A DNA stretch of 13,212 nucleotides from Fibrobacter sp. (GTDB taxonomy: Bacteria > Fibrobacterota > Fibrobacteria > Fibrobacterales > Fibrobacteraceae), in NCBI GenBank assembly GCA_017520105.1, contig JAFWRL010000066.1:1-13212 (forward strand). Direction: 5' to 3'. This document shows, in pieces, positions 1 to 8,075 of the stretch. Under the pieces are notes generated by a model that worked only from the letters and a program-made list of their open reading frames with translations, was not told the DNA's origin and did no database searches. A program made the translations under genes and the position numbers. The stretch's first letter is position 1; each line of letters starts with the position of its first letter.

Positions 1-92
1 GCAACGCAAGAAAAGCCATGGCATATAATTGGCAAATAAGTTTTCCCATTTCAAGCAAAAATAGATATATTAAATCTAGGGAAAATTTGCTT

Positions 93-1022
93 ATGTTCAT
101 GTTGCGTCGTTTTTTTCTACTTGCCGGAGCAGCCGCAGTATTCCTATTTACGGGCTGCTCAAATCCCATTTATAGGCAAGGCAATTTGACTCAAGGAACA
201 TTCGAGGCGAACGTCCCTGAAAATTTCTCCGGCATCGGCAAAGAACTTGCACGCAATTCCTCAATCAAAGGTTTTTCTTTATCCTTGGACTATACGACGT
301 CTAAAGAAATGAAAATGAGGAACGTAGAAAACGCAAAACTCAAAGAAAGCGACTACGATCCACTCATTTCTGGAAGCGATGGTGATTACACGATTATGTC
401 CGAAACAAAGATAAAGGATTTTAGGTACAAGCGTAACCGTTTTCCTGTTTCTTTCGCATTCACGCATCTATTCAAAGCAAATGAAACCGACTTCACATGG
501 GGATATTCCATCGGCTTGGATCCGGGGCTCTACGCACGTATTGCTGGAGGGATAAACAAGAAGCATTTCGAAGTCGGAGCCTATTTAGATATCGAGTTTG
601 TAAACTTTGGAGATGTCGATTTCGCTTATTACGAGTGTACTTCACATACAAAAGAAAAAGGTTGCTTAAACACCTCCGAAGAAAAACATTTTAAAGAAAA
701 AAATGTAAGGCAATCTCGTCTCGGCGGCGGATTCTATGTATCATTCTATATGCACGGTTTCGCTTTGTCTTATGCTCCATTTATTTATGTTCCTGCCAGT
801 TTGCAGGCATACGATTTAGAAGAATCGCATGAACATGAAACGACCATCTACGACGGTTTCCATACTCGCGTCGATCAACCCTTTATACTCAGCCAGTACA
901 TCGGGATTTCCAAATGGATAACCGACCATTGGAAATTATCCCTAGGAAGTTCATTACTTAGCAATATGTATCTCGATGACGTCTATCTTACCGTCAATTC
1001 GTCTTTGGGCTATTGGTTCTAG
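93..1022 (+). CDS. Outer-membrane-type lipoprotein with beta-barrel-like body, function unknown
   Basis: I do not recognise the family. The reading frame is open from an ATG at 18, but the ATG at 93 is preferred: AGGGA lies 10 bases upstream, and a lipoprotein signal peptide then begins at once, with two Arg, a hydrophobic run and FTG before Cys22. The mature body (309 aa in total) is rich in alternating polar/aromatic stretches separated by Gly/Asn/Asp turns, as in outer-membrane beta-strands, and it ends in Tyr-Trp-Phe. A terminal aromatic residue is the usual outer-membrane barrel signature. Two Cys about a dozen residues apart in the middle of the protein could form a disulfide. Location in the outer membrane is inferred. 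A weak -7-like sequence lies at 37-44. The gene converges on priA with a 44-bp gap and shares no obvious function with it. Confidence 0.7.
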   Translation: MFMLRRFFLLAGAAAVFLFTGCSNPIYRQGNLTQGTFEANVPENFSGIGKELARNSSIKGFSLSLDYTTSKEMKMRNVENAKLKESDYDPLISGSDGDYTIMSETKIKDFRYKRNRFPVSFAFTHLFKANETDFTWGYSIGLDPGLYARIAGGINKKHFEVGAYLDIEFVNFGDVDFAYYECTSHTKEKGCLNTSEEKHFKEKNVRQSRLGGGFYVSFYMHGFALSYAPFIYVPASLQAYDLEESHEHETTIYDGFHTRVDQPFILSQYIGISKWITDHWKLSLGSSLLSNMYLDDVYLTVNSSLGYWF

Positions 1023-1037
1023 GATGCCGAAGGCATC
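1023..1037. other. Small hairpin in the convergent gap
   Basis: GATGCC and GGCATC form a perfect 6-bp stem with a 3-base loop directly after the stop codon of the lipoprotein gene. No T-run follows on either strand, so it may only weakly assist termination or protect the mRNA 3' end. Confidence 0.3.
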
Positions 1038-1066
1038 AATCTAGATGACGAATCAGATACTAAACT

Positions 1067-3124
1067 TTATTCAAATTCAACTTTGATTTCGACACCGGCG
1101 ACCCACGGCTTTGCGGCATTGAGAATCGGAGCAAGAACCTTACGCACAGCCGAAAGATTTTGAGTTTTGACGTAAAGTTTGGCCCAATAAACATTCTGCA
1201 CTTTCGGGACAAAAGCATCGACAGGTCCAAGGACTGTCAAGGCAGATTCCTTGCGCAGAATGCCTTCAAGGCGTTTCACCGTATTGCGAAGAAGCGATTC
1301 ATCTCGCGAACCGCAACTAATTTCGACAAGTTTGCAGAATGGCGGATAAAAAGCCATTTGACGGTTTGTAGATTCAAGGTTGGCAAAACCTTCGAAATCA
1401 TGATGAATAGCGTACTGCATCACAGGTTCTGCCGGATTGAGCGTCTGGATGAACACGCGACCGCCTCCCCCAGCGCGCCCCGCACGGCCTGCCGTCTGGC
1501 TCAACAATTGAAACAATTTTTCAGTCGAACGGAAATCGGGAACGCCAAGCCCGGAATCGGCCCCGACAATTCCAACAAGCTTAACGCCCGGAAAGTCATG
1601 CCCTTTCGCGACCATCTGCGTTCCGAGCAAAACGTTGTATTCACGGTTCCTGAACGATGTCAAGATTTTTTCGACAGCCCCCACGTTCTGCGTCGTATCG
1701 CGGTCCATGCGAATCACCTTGGCATCGGCAATCCACTCTTGAATTTCTTCTTCGAGTTTTTCAATGGCGCCACCGACAAACTCATACGTATCCGCACCGC
1801 ATGACGGGCACGGCGTATCAACAGGATACAGCGTTGCGCAATAATGACACAGCAACGCATGATACTGTTTATGATACACCAGCGGAATGTGGCAATGTTT
1901 GCAATAAAGCGTCTCGCCGCATTTAGAACAAACTCTTATCTTGGAGTACCCGCGGCGGTTCATGAGAATAACCGCCTGGTTTCCACTTGCAATACATTCC
2001 GAAAGAGCATCGCGCAAAGCTGGCGACATGAGGACGTCTTTCTGTTGGCGCACCTTCCCCATATCGACAACCGTCACCTCAGGAAGCGGAGATGATGTCG
2101 CACGTTTCTTGAGCGTCAAGAGCTTGAGGTTCCCAGCCTTCGCATTGCGGTATGTTTCAAGGCAAGGCGTCGCACTGCCAAGCACGACAAGCGCCCCGTG
2201 CTTTTGCGCCAAGTGGAACGCCAGGTCGCGTGTATGGTAACGCGGAGCCGGGTCCTGTTGTTTAAACGAGGAGTCGTGTTCTTCATCTAGAATAACGACA
2301 TCGAATTCGAACGGCGAAAGAATCGCACTGCGCGTTCCGAGCACAACCTTGGCAGAACCATCCAGTACAGACAAATAACCTTCGCGTTTTTTGGGCGCCG
2401 ACAAAGCCGAATGCAGCACGACCACGGGAATCTTCAGGTAATCCGCGAACCGAGCCGCCGTCTGAGGAGTAAGCCCAATTTCCGGCACTAGAATCAACAC
2501 GCGTTTATCGCGCTTGAGCGCCTCCCGCACAAGTTCTTGATAAACTCTCGTCTTACCGCTACCAGTAACACCATGCAAGAGCGTTGCCCGGAAACCATCC
2601 TTGTCCAAATCTTCCACAAGACTGGCAAGCGCCGTCCCCTGTTCGTCTGTCAAGGGGGGCAAGTCCGAACCGACCGCCATTTCGGGTCCATCCGGCAAAG
2701 CCTCGCCCCGAGGTTCAGCGTTTTTTTCGGCAAACAACGCATCGAGGTACTTGTCAAAATCGGCGGGCCAAAACACGTTCAAAGTGCGCATGGGCGTGCT
2801 TACATAATACTTAGCGACCCACTCCAACGATTCCATATAACGTTCGGAAAAAACGTAACCCGACTCGTGCGGACACGCATAGCGGACATCAAAATCCGGT
2901 TTTTCTCCATGGACTCGGCTCACTAAGGCCAAAGTCGGCTTGCGGCGGGCGAGCTGAACCCAGACGACGCTCCCTCGGACAATTTTTGCACCTTCTGGCA
3001 CTCCATAAGTGAAAATCGAAGGAGCCAAAGGGATATAAACTTCGCAAAAACGAGAAACAAGCGCCGAATCACAGCGTTCCTTGACCATCTCTGGAGCCGT
3101 CGTCTTTGGAATTCTTTTTGCCAC
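1067..3124 (-). CDS. priA: Primosomal protein N' (replication restart helicase PriA)
   Basis: PriA is a 3'-to-5' superfamily 2 DNA helicase that recognises stalled forks and reloads the replicative helicase. All hallmarks are visible in the 685 residues: a family-like N-terminal DNA-binding region, Walker A GVTGSGKT (185-192), DEEH (280-283), motif III GSATP (316-320), the GTQMVAKGHDFPG motif (about 501-513) and motif VI QTAGRAGR (543-550). Four zinc-binding CxxC pairs sit at 399-402, 408-411, 426-429 and 439-442, the same order as in E. coli PriA. The length is slightly below the E. coli protein (about 730 aa). The start given is a GTG without a Shine-Dalgarno sequence. ATG codon 13 (3086-3088) is a real alternative, because homology only begins near residue 27. 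A TATCTTTG element sits 4 bases upstream of the GTG. The gene is divergent from the DUF349 gene. Confidence 0.96.
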   Translation of the reverse strand: MAKRIPKTTAPEMVKERCDSALVSRFCEVYIPLAPSIFTYGVPEGAKIVRGSVVWVQLARRKPTLALVSRVHGEKPDFDVRYACPHESGYVFSERYMESLEWVAKYYVSTPMRTLNVFWPADFDKYLDALFAEKNAEPRGEALPDGPEMAVGSDLPPLTDEQGTALASLVEDLDKDGFRATLLHGVTGSGKTRVYQELVREALKRDKRVLILVPEIGLTPQTAARFADYLKIPVVVLHSALSAPKKREGYLSVLDGSAKVVLGTRSAILSPFEFDVVILDEEHDSSFKQQDPAPRYHTRDLAFHLAQKHGALVVLGSATPCLETYRNAKAGNLKLLTLKKRATSSPLPEVTVVDMGKVRQQKDVLMSPALRDALSECIASGNQAVILMNRRGYSKIRVCSKCGETLYCKHCHIPLVYHKQYHALLCHYCATLYPVDTPCPSCGADTYEFVGGAIEKLEEEIQEWIADAKVIRMDRDTTQNVGAVEKILTSFRNREYNVLLGTQMVAKGHDFPGVKLVGIVGADSGLGVPDFRSTEKLFQLLSQTAGRAGRAGGGGRVFIQTLNPAEPVMQYAIHHDFEGFANLESTNRQMAFYPPFCKLVEISCGSRDESLLRNTVKRLEGILRKESALTVLGPVDAFVPKVQNVYWAKLYVKTQNLSAVRKVLAPILNAAKPWVAGVEIKVEFE

Positions 3125-3128
3125 GGGG

Positions 3129-3136
3129 CAAAGATA
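3129..3136 (-). promoter_or_regulatory. Candidate -7 element for priA (TATCTTTG)
   Basis: On the minus strand this reads TATCTTTG, a full match to the Bacteroidota-type TAnnTTTG. Only CCCC separates it from the GTG start, so the transcript would begin at or near the start codon. No clear -33 TTTG is present. Confidence 0.45.
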
Positions 3137-3162
3137 GTTATTGATACAACCTTAAATGGGCC

Positions 3163-3170
3163 TAAATTCG
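3163..3170 (+). promoter_or_regulatory. Possible -7 element for the DUF349 gene
   Basis: TAAATTCG matches TAnnTTTG at five of six fixed positions and has ATTG (3140-3143) 19 bases upstream, in the position of a -33 element. Alternatives nearby (3173-3180; the TTAGATTATG stretch around 3203-3212) cannot be ruled out. Confidence 0.25.
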
Positions 3171-3254
3171 TGTAAAATTTCCTGACTACAAGTTTTTTTT
3201 AGTTAGATTATGCTATACGGAGCAGTGAAAGCCCCGCCTACCTTTGGAGAAATT

Positions 3255-6167
3255 ATGAGCTTTTTTGACGCATTTAAACCGAAATGGCAAAATTCCAACC
3301 CTGCAAAGCGCATCGAAGCGATTAACGAGTTGGATGAACTCAGTAGTCAAGACATTGTCGAACGAGTAGCCCTTTCCGATGATAATGTCGAAGTGAGAAT
3401 GGCTGCAATCAAGAAACTTGCAATTATTAAGACACTTCAGGATATTTCTACGAAAGACAGCGATGCCGGCGTTCGTCGTTTGGCAGAAACTAGAGCTTTC
3501 GAGGAAATCGTCAAAAAGCTGAAAAACTTTAGCGATTCGAACTTGACCGACGAGATTCGTGGATACATCGATACGATTAAAGATACTCGCTATACCGAAG
3601 ATGTTCTCAAGGCAACGAACAACATAACACTCAAAAAGGAACTTGTCAAGCAGTGCAGCAAGCAATCCCTGCTTGCGCAGATTGCTACACGCGACACAAG
3701 TGAAGAAATCGCACTGGATGCGGCAGACCGCGTCACATCTGAGTCATTGCAAACAGACCTCATCAAGAACTCCAAGCACAGCGCCGTCCGTAAGAAGATT
3801 TCGGATAAAGTTCGCGTCAAGAAAGAAGCCGAAGACAATGGTAAGAAAGCTGCCGAGCTTTTGCAAAGCAAGCGCGAAGCCCTCATCAAGCAGGCTCACT
3901 TCCTTGCCGCTCAAAAAGACGCCATTGCCACGAAGCCCCAATTCGACGACTTGATGAAAGAAGCAAGCGCTCTTGGTATGGGCGACAGCGCCACCGAACT
4001 TGACGAGATTTATTCTAGCTTCAACAAGTTCTACGACGAAGCAACCGCCGAAAAGAAGGCCGCCGAGAATGCCGAAGCCGAAAAGCAGGCCAAGATCCAG
4101 CGTTTGACAGAAACGCTTGCCGAACTTGAATCCATGCTCGAAGCCGGCACGACCGAAGAAAATGCAGAACGCGTGAACGCCATCGTCGAAGACTGGACCG
4201 CCAACAAGTCCATCATGGATGCCGCCTCGACGAAGCGCTTTAACAACGCCTATTTCAAGACGGAAGAAGCAAAGAAGATTGTTATTCCGACAGCCGAAAC
4301 CGAGAACGCCAGCGAAGAAGAAATTGCAATCCGCAAGAGCCTTCTCGAACGTCTCAAGGCACTTTCCGAAACAGAAATTGACGAAAATACCGGCAAGCAC
4401 CTGCACGCCATTGTCCGCGAATGGGAAAAGTTGCCGCTCCTCGAAGGGGATGACCCGATTCTCCAATCCTATAATGCGCTTCGCACCAAGTTGAACGAAC
4501 TCATCAGCGCGTTCAACGAAAAATCCCAGAAGGTCATCGAAGAAAATTCGAAGAAACTCCGCGGCCTTATCGAGCGCATCCAGAACATCGACGAGAACCA
4601 GGAATTCCGCGAAATTCATAAGATTCTCCGCGACACCTACCAGGAATGGAAGGAAATCGTTGGCGAAAACAAATTCAAGTATCACGATCTCTGGCAAGAA
4701 TATAAGATTGCGACCTCCCGTTTCCAGGAAATGCAGCAATGGGAAAACTGGCATAACGAAAAAGACCGCGACACGATTATCGAGGAAATGGACGCGCTCT
4801 CGAAGGAAGTTCCAAGTCAGGCTGTTCTCACAAAGTTCCGCGAACTCTGTGGCAAGTGGCGCGAAATCGGCCCCATCTCTGCAGCCAAGTTCCAGGATTA
4901 CAAGGACCGATTCCAGGCCCTCGTCGATAAAATTAAGGAAAACTGCGCTCCGTTTATCGAAGAACAAAACGCAGAACGCCTAAAGAACCTCGCCGAAAAG
5001 GAAGGCCTCTGCAAGAAGGTCGAAGACCTGGTGGCTAGCACCGAAATTTTCTGGAAGGACAAGTTCAAGACCATGCAAGAAATCCAGGAAAACTGGAAGA
5101 ACATCGGCATGGTTCCGAAAGAGAATTTTGCAGACTTGAACAAGCGCTTCAAGGACGCCGTAAACGCCTTCTACGCTCAGCACAAGGAAAACGTCAAGCG
5201 CGAAGACGATAGCCGCGAAGCGAACTACGAAAAGAAGGTCGCACTCTGCATCGAAGCCGAAGCCATCAAGGATTCGACCGATTGGAACGCCACATCGACC
5301 AAGCTCAAGCAGTTGCAGGACGCTTGGAAATCTACAGGTCCGGTACCCAAGAGCAAGTCCGACGAGATTTGGACGCGCTTCCGTACCGCTTGCGATTCGT
5401 TCTTCGAAAAGAAGCGCAGCCACTTCGAAGAAATGGATGCCGCAAAGCAGAAGAACCTGGAACAGAAGCAGGCTCTTTGCGAAAAGCTCGAAGCATTTGA
5501 TATCGAGAACATCACGCCGGAAACAATCGAGGCTTACAAAGCCGTCGAAACCGAATGGAAAGCCATCGGCATGGTTCCAAAGGACGCCGTTGAAAGCATC
5601 AACGACCGCTACAACGCCATCGTCAACAAGATTGTCGCCAAGATGGCCGAGAACGATCCGGAACTCCAGGCAAAAATTGCGGACATCAAGAAGAAGAAGC
5701 AAGACACCATCGAGAAGGTTCGCCAGTTTGCCGAAAGCGCAGGCTCCAACCAGCTCGCCGATGCCGTCCGCGATCTCCAGAAAGAATGGGTCACGCTCGG
5801 TTCTTGCGGTAAAGACGATTCCGAACTCCAGAAGGCTTTCCGCGACGCTTGTGATGACTTCTTTACCCGTCGTCGCGACCAGCTCGACATTCAGGAACAG
5901 GCTCGCCAGAACAACCTCCAGAAGAAGATTCTCCTCTGCGAACAGGCCGAAGACTTGCTCACCGACTTGAACGACCAGACGGTTGTCGCCTCGATGAACA
6001 AGGTCAAGCACTTCCGCCGCTTGTGGAAAGAAGTCGGTGCAGTTCCTCGTGAGCACTCCGAAAAAATCTGGAAGCGCTTCAATACAGCTTGCGACCAAGT
6101 ATTCGCCTTCGGCCGCAAGGACGAAAAGAAGGAAGAAGCCGCTCCGGTCGCAGCCACCGAAGCTTAA
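3255..6167 (+). CDS. DUF349 tandem-repeat protein with HEAT-like N-terminus
   Basis: This is a 970-aa, highly charged, almost wholly helical cytoplasmic protein. Residues about 15-200 resemble short HEAT-like helical repeats. From about 230 to the end it is built of DUF349 units, recognised by Trp followed by a Gly-x-Val/Ile-Pro-like turn and then a Phe-x-x-Ala/Val-x-x-x-Phe helix. The marker Trp residues are at 314, 390, 465, 535, 614, 691, 768, 845 and 924, a period of 70-79 residues. A tenth, degenerate unit at about 237 has Ala in place of Trp. The family has no established biochemical function; a coiled scaffold or nucleic-acid-associated role is speculation. The frame is open from ATG 3210, but ATG 3255 is chosen because TTGGAGA lies directly before it. 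The gene ends at the terminator 6221-6252 and is probably monocistronic. Confidence 0.85.
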   Translation: MSFFDAFKPKWQNSNPAKRIEAINELDELSSQDIVERVALSDDNVEVRMAAIKKLAIIKTLQDISTKDSDAGVRRLAETRAFEEIVKKLKNFSDSNLTDEIRGYIDTIKDTRYTEDVLKATNNITLKKELVKQCSKQSLLAQIATRDTSEEIALDAADRVTSESLQTDLIKNSKHSAVRKKISDKVRVKKEAEDNGKKAAELLQSKREALIKQAHFLAAQKDAIATKPQFDDLMKEASALGMGDSATELDEIYSSFNKFYDEATAEKKAAENAEAEKQAKIQRLTETLAELESMLEAGTTEENAERVNAIVEDWTANKSIMDAASTKRFNNAYFKTEEAKKIVIPTAETENASEEEIAIRKSLLERLKALSETEIDENTGKHLHAIVREWEKLPLLEGDDPILQSYNALRTKLNELISAFNEKSQKVIEENSKKLRGLIERIQNIDENQEFREIHKILRDTYQEWKEIVGENKFKYHDLWQEYKIATSRFQEMQQWENWHNEKDRDTIIEEMDALSKEVPSQAVLTKFRELCGKWREIGPISAAKFQDYKDRFQALVDKIKENCAPFIEEQNAERLKNLAEKEGLCKKVEDLVASTEIFWKDKFKTMQEIQENWKNIGMVPKENFADLNKRFKDAVNAFYAQHKENVKREDDSREANYEKKVALCIEAEAIKDSTDWNATSTKLKQLQDAWKSTGPVPKSKSDEIWTRFRTACDSFFEKKRSHFEEMDAAKQKNLEQKQALCEKLEAFDIENITPETIEAYKAVETEWKAIGMVPKDAVESINDRYNAIVNKIVAKMAENDPELQAKIADIKKKKQDTIEKVRQFAESAGSNQLADAVRDLQKEWVTLGSCGKDDSELQKAFRDACDDFFTRRRDQLDIQEQARQNNLQKKILLCEQAEDLLTDLNDQTVVASMNKVKHFRRLWKEVGAVPREHSEKIWKRFNTACDQVFAFGRKDEKKEEAAPVAATEA

Positions 6168-6188
6168 GCGATTGGAGAAGGTCTCCGC

Positions 6189-6221
6189 GACCTTGTCAAG
6201 TTCGCTAACAAGACCTTGTCA
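6189..6221 (+). repeat. 10-bp direct repeat before the terminator
   Basis: GACCTTGTCA occurs at 6189-6198 and again at 6212-6221, with starts 23 bp apart, in the 3' untranslated region of the DUF349 gene. The second copy runs into the terminator stem. No role is evident. Confidence 0.4.
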
Positions 6222-6252
6222 TGCCCGCCTCCGTGCGGGCATTTTCTTTTTT
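6221..6252 (+). terminator. Rho-independent terminator after the DUF349 gene
   Basis: ATGCCCGC (6221-6228) pairs with GCGGGCAT (6235-6242) around a 6-base loop, giving an 8-bp GC-rich stem followed by TTTCTTTTTT. It lies 54 bp after the stop codon. The next gene's -7-like element starts two bases beyond the T-tract. Confidence 0.85.
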
Positions 6253-6253
6253 C

Positions 6254-6261
6254 TATCTTTG
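6254..6261 (+). promoter_or_regulatory. Candidate -7 element for the Sua5/TsaC gene (TATCTTTG)
   Basis: TATCTTTG is a full match to TAnnTTTG, identical to the element upstream of priA, and lies 19 bases before the ATG at 6281, directly after a terminator. That leaves a short leader containing a weak AGG. No -33 TTTG is seen because the upstream space is taken up by the terminator stem. Confidence 0.45.
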
Positions 6262-6280
6262 TGCCCATAGGTAGTTCAAA

Positions 6281-7243
6281 ATGAAATTTCCGCCATGGAC
6301 AAGTGTAAGCGAAGCAGCCCGCCTCCTCAAAGAAGGCGAAGTTGTCGCAATCCCGACTGAAACGGTTTACGGGCTCGCCGGCAACGCATTCGAGCCCAAA
6401 GCTCTCGCAAAAATTTTTGCGGCCAAAGAACGCCCGACATTCGACCCGTTGATTGTCCACATCGCCGATATTGCACAACTTACCGACATTGCGAAAGACA
6501 TTCCCGATAGCGCCTACAGACTCGCCGAAGCTTACTGGCCGGGCCCGATGACTATAATCCTTCCCAAAAAAGATTGCATCCCCGACCTTTGCACAAGCGC
6601 CCTCCCCTCCGTAGCCGTACGATTCCCGAGCCATCCGATAGCGCAGGCGATTATCAAGGAATCGGGACTCCCGCTCGCAGCCCCAAGTGCAAACCTCTTT
6701 AAGCACGTGAGTCCCACGACAGCAGAACACGTCGCAGCACAGCTCGCCGACCGCATCGCAGGCATTGTCGATGGCGGTCCCTGTTCCGTTGGCGTCGAAA
6801 GTTCCATCATCTCGCTTACAGGTGAAAAACCTACAGTCCTCCGCCCTGGCGCGATAACCCCCGAAATGTTCGCGAAAGTTCTCGGCGATATCGCCATCAA
6901 GGAATCCACATCCAAGCCGGGCCAGCCAATGCTTGCACCGGGCCAATGCGACACGCATTACCGCCCGCAAGTACCGCTTTTCTATGGCGAGATTCCGACC
7001 GGCTACACGCTCCCCGAACACTCAGTTCGCATCGCATTCGGAACACAACATGGCCCTATTCCTGCAAAAGTAAACTTGTCTGAAACGGGCGATATGGTCG
7101 AGGCCACGTCAAAGCTCTATGCATTCATGCACGACCTCGACAATCCCGAATATGACTTGATTCTCGTTGATCCGATTCCGAATACAGGCGTCGGCATGGC
7201 ACTGAATGACCGCCTCAAACGCGCCAGCATCAAGCATTTGTAG
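6281..7243 (+). CDS. tsaC: L-threonylcarbamoyladenylate synthase, Sua5 type
   Basis: The enzyme makes threonylcarbamoyl-AMP from Thr, bicarbonate and ATP, the first step of the t6A37 modification of ANN-decoding tRNAs. The YrdC domain fills roughly residues 8-200, with PTETVYGL (25-32), the Lys-Glu-Arg-Pro loop (49-52, usually KxRP), WPGPMT (86-91), VAVRFPSHP (111-119) and the Ser-x-Asn signature (136-138). The remaining ~110 residues form the Sua5 extension, introduced by a linker like the family's PGM-x-x-x-HYxP segment (here APGQCDTHYRP). At 320 aa it is the long Sua5/YwlC form, not the ~190-aa TsaC form. The start is the first ATG after the -7-like element and fits the family N-terminus. 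It stands alone; the TsaB/D/E partners are not in this window. Confidence 0.93.
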   Translation: MKFPPWTSVSEAARLLKEGEVVAIPTETVYGLAGNAFEPKALAKIFAAKERPTFDPLIVHIADIAQLTDIAKDIPDSAYRLAEAYWPGPMTIILPKKDCIPDLCTSALPSVAVRFPSHPIAQAIIKESGLPLAAPSANLFKHVSPTTAEHVAAQLADRIAGIVDGGPCSVGVESSIISLTGEKPTVLRPGAITPEMFAKVLGDIAIKESTSKPGQPMLAPGQCDTHYRPQVPLFYGEIPTGYTLPEHSVRIAFGTQHGPIPAKVNLSETGDMVEATSKLYAFMHDLDNPEYDLILVDPIPNTGVGMALNDRLKRASIKHL

Positions 7244-7244
7244 G

Positions 7245-7297
7245 CCGTAAAAAAACGTCTCTAGATACCATTCCATTATTCTATTATATTTTTACGG
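7245..7297. promoter_or_regulatory. 9-bp inverted repeat flanking the ybjQ promoter region
   Basis: CCGTAAAAA (7245-7253) and TTTTTACGG (7289-7297) are perfect inverted arms 35 bases apart. The right arm overlaps the likely -7 element of the ybjQ-family gene. It could be an operator or the distant stem of a hairpin ending the upstream transcript. CGTCTCT, similar to the heptads elsewhere in the window, lies between the arms at 7256-7262. Confidence 0.3.
7285..7292 (+). promoter_or_regulatory. Possible -7 element for the ybjQ-family gene
   Basis: TATATTTT matches TAnnTTTG except at the last base and lies 35 bp before the ATG. The leader then carries a strong GGAGG at 7317-7321, six bases before the start codon. 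Confidence 0.35.
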
Positions 7298-7327
7298 TAA
7301 ACGTTCATTCACGTATGGAGGAATTTT

Positions 7328-7642
7328 ATGATTATCGTCAACACAGACTATATTAGCGGCAAAGAAATTGAAACCATCCAACTCGTCAAAGGGAACATCG
7401 TATTTTCAAAGAATGTTGTCCGTGATATTTTTGCAGGACTCAAGACTATTGTCGGTGGCGAAATCAAAGGCTATACCGAAATGATGAACGAAGCTCGGCA
7501 AAAGGCAACCGAACGCATGATGGAGGAAGCCGCAATGATTGGCGCCGATGCCATTGTAAACGTGCGCTTTACCACAAGCGATGTGATGCCAAACGCAGCA
7601 GAAGTTATTGTATATGGCACGGCAGTCCGCTTTAAGAAATAA
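7328..7642 (+). CDS. YbjQ/UPF0145 family protein
   Basis: This 104-aa cytoplasmic protein has the full length and pattern of the YbjQ (UPF0145, PF01906) family: an N-terminal strand with Gly-x-Glu, a V-K-G segment, a Gly-Gly-Glu-x-x-Gly-Tyr turn (about 42-49), a helix rich in Ala/Arg/Met, and GADAIVNVRF (about 74-83), with a last strand ending YGTAV. The family is labelled putative heavy-metal binding, and members form pentameric rings; no activity is established. The start is secure, with GGAGG six bases upstream. Its TAA is followed directly by the stop codon of the opposing TM2 gene, so the two share no spacer and no terminator. Confidence 0.9.
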   Translation: MIIVNTDYISGKEIETIQLVKGNIVFSKNVVRDIFAGLKTIVGGEIKGYTEMMNEARQKATERMMEEAAMIGADAIVNVRFTTSDVMPNAAEVIVYGTAVRFKK

Positions 7643-7996
7643 TTAAAACCGTACGCCAAAATTTAGAACAAACAAAGCCGCAACAAGAGCGATTACCATC
7701 AAGAAGGCCATCACAAAAATTGCGGCGTTTTTCCGACTTCCTTCAAAGCGTATTTCAGGAAGCGAACTTGCAAAACAAATCTGCCAAAGGTCAAACAGAA
7801 TCCACACAAAATCAACGATTGCAATACTGAATCCAATACGACCGGGCGCGACTATCGCAACTAAAGTCAAGTAAATCTTGATGCAACCGGAGACATCGTT
7901 CAAAAGCAAAAAATTATGAATACCCAAAAATCCACCAACGCAAGCGGTAATCGCCATCGTAGTCCGATTTCTTGTCTTGATATTTTCTTTTTCCAT
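7643..7996 (-). CDS. TM2-domain membrane protein
   Basis: This is a 117-aa predicted inner-membrane protein. After a basic N-terminus, residues about 14-75 carry the TM2 layout: a first helix containing Gly-Gly-Phe-Leu-Gly-x-His-Asn-Phe (usually FLGxHRFY), a short polar turn with Gly-Cys-Ile-Lys, a second helix, then a third stretch ending in an acidic WILFDLW-like segment. Another hydrophobic helix lies near the C-terminus after a basic loop (around residue 85). The family role is unknown; members often handle host contact or envelope functions, but nothing here points to one. The frame is open from 8041, but ATG 7996 is chosen: TGGGAT lies about 8 bases upstream, and a TAATTTTG -7-like element at 8023-8030 would otherwise be inside the gene. 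It is divergent from ispD. Confidence 0.8.
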   Translation of the reverse strand: MEKENIKTRNRTTMAITACVGGFLGIHNFLLLNDVSGCIKIYLTLVAIVAPGRIGFSIAIVDFVWILFDLWQICFASSLPEIRFEGSRKNAAIFVMAFLMVIALVAALFVLNFGVRF

Positions 7997-8022
7997 ATTT
8001 TTATCCCAGATACACCGAGCGA

Positions 8023-8030
8023 CAAAATTA
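8023..8030 (-). promoter_or_regulatory. Candidate -7 element for the TM2 gene (TAATTTTG)
   Basis: On the minus strand this reads TAATTTTG, a full match to TAnnTTTG, 26 bases before the chosen ATG and upstream of its Shine-Dalgarno-like GGG. Its position supports the shorter reading of the TM2 gene. Confidence 0.45.
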
Positions 8031-8075
8031 AAAATAATCACATTTTTAGAAGACTTTTTAGTTCTTACTTTTAAA

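Noticed and set aside
18..92. Earlier ATG start for the first lipoprotein
   Set aside because: It would place 25 residues before the lipoprotein signal peptide; the ATG at 93 has AGGGA at good spacing.
3210..3254. Earlier ATG start for the DUF349 protein
   Set aside because: It has no Shine-Dalgarno sequence and codes for 15 residues unlike the rest of the protein, whereas ATG 3255 has TTGGAGA directly upstream.
3744..6098. Long minus-strand open frames (407 and 372 codons)
   Set aside because: They are antisense to the DUF349 gene. Their Phe/Leu/Val-rich sequence is the complement of the Glu/Lys-rich repeats.
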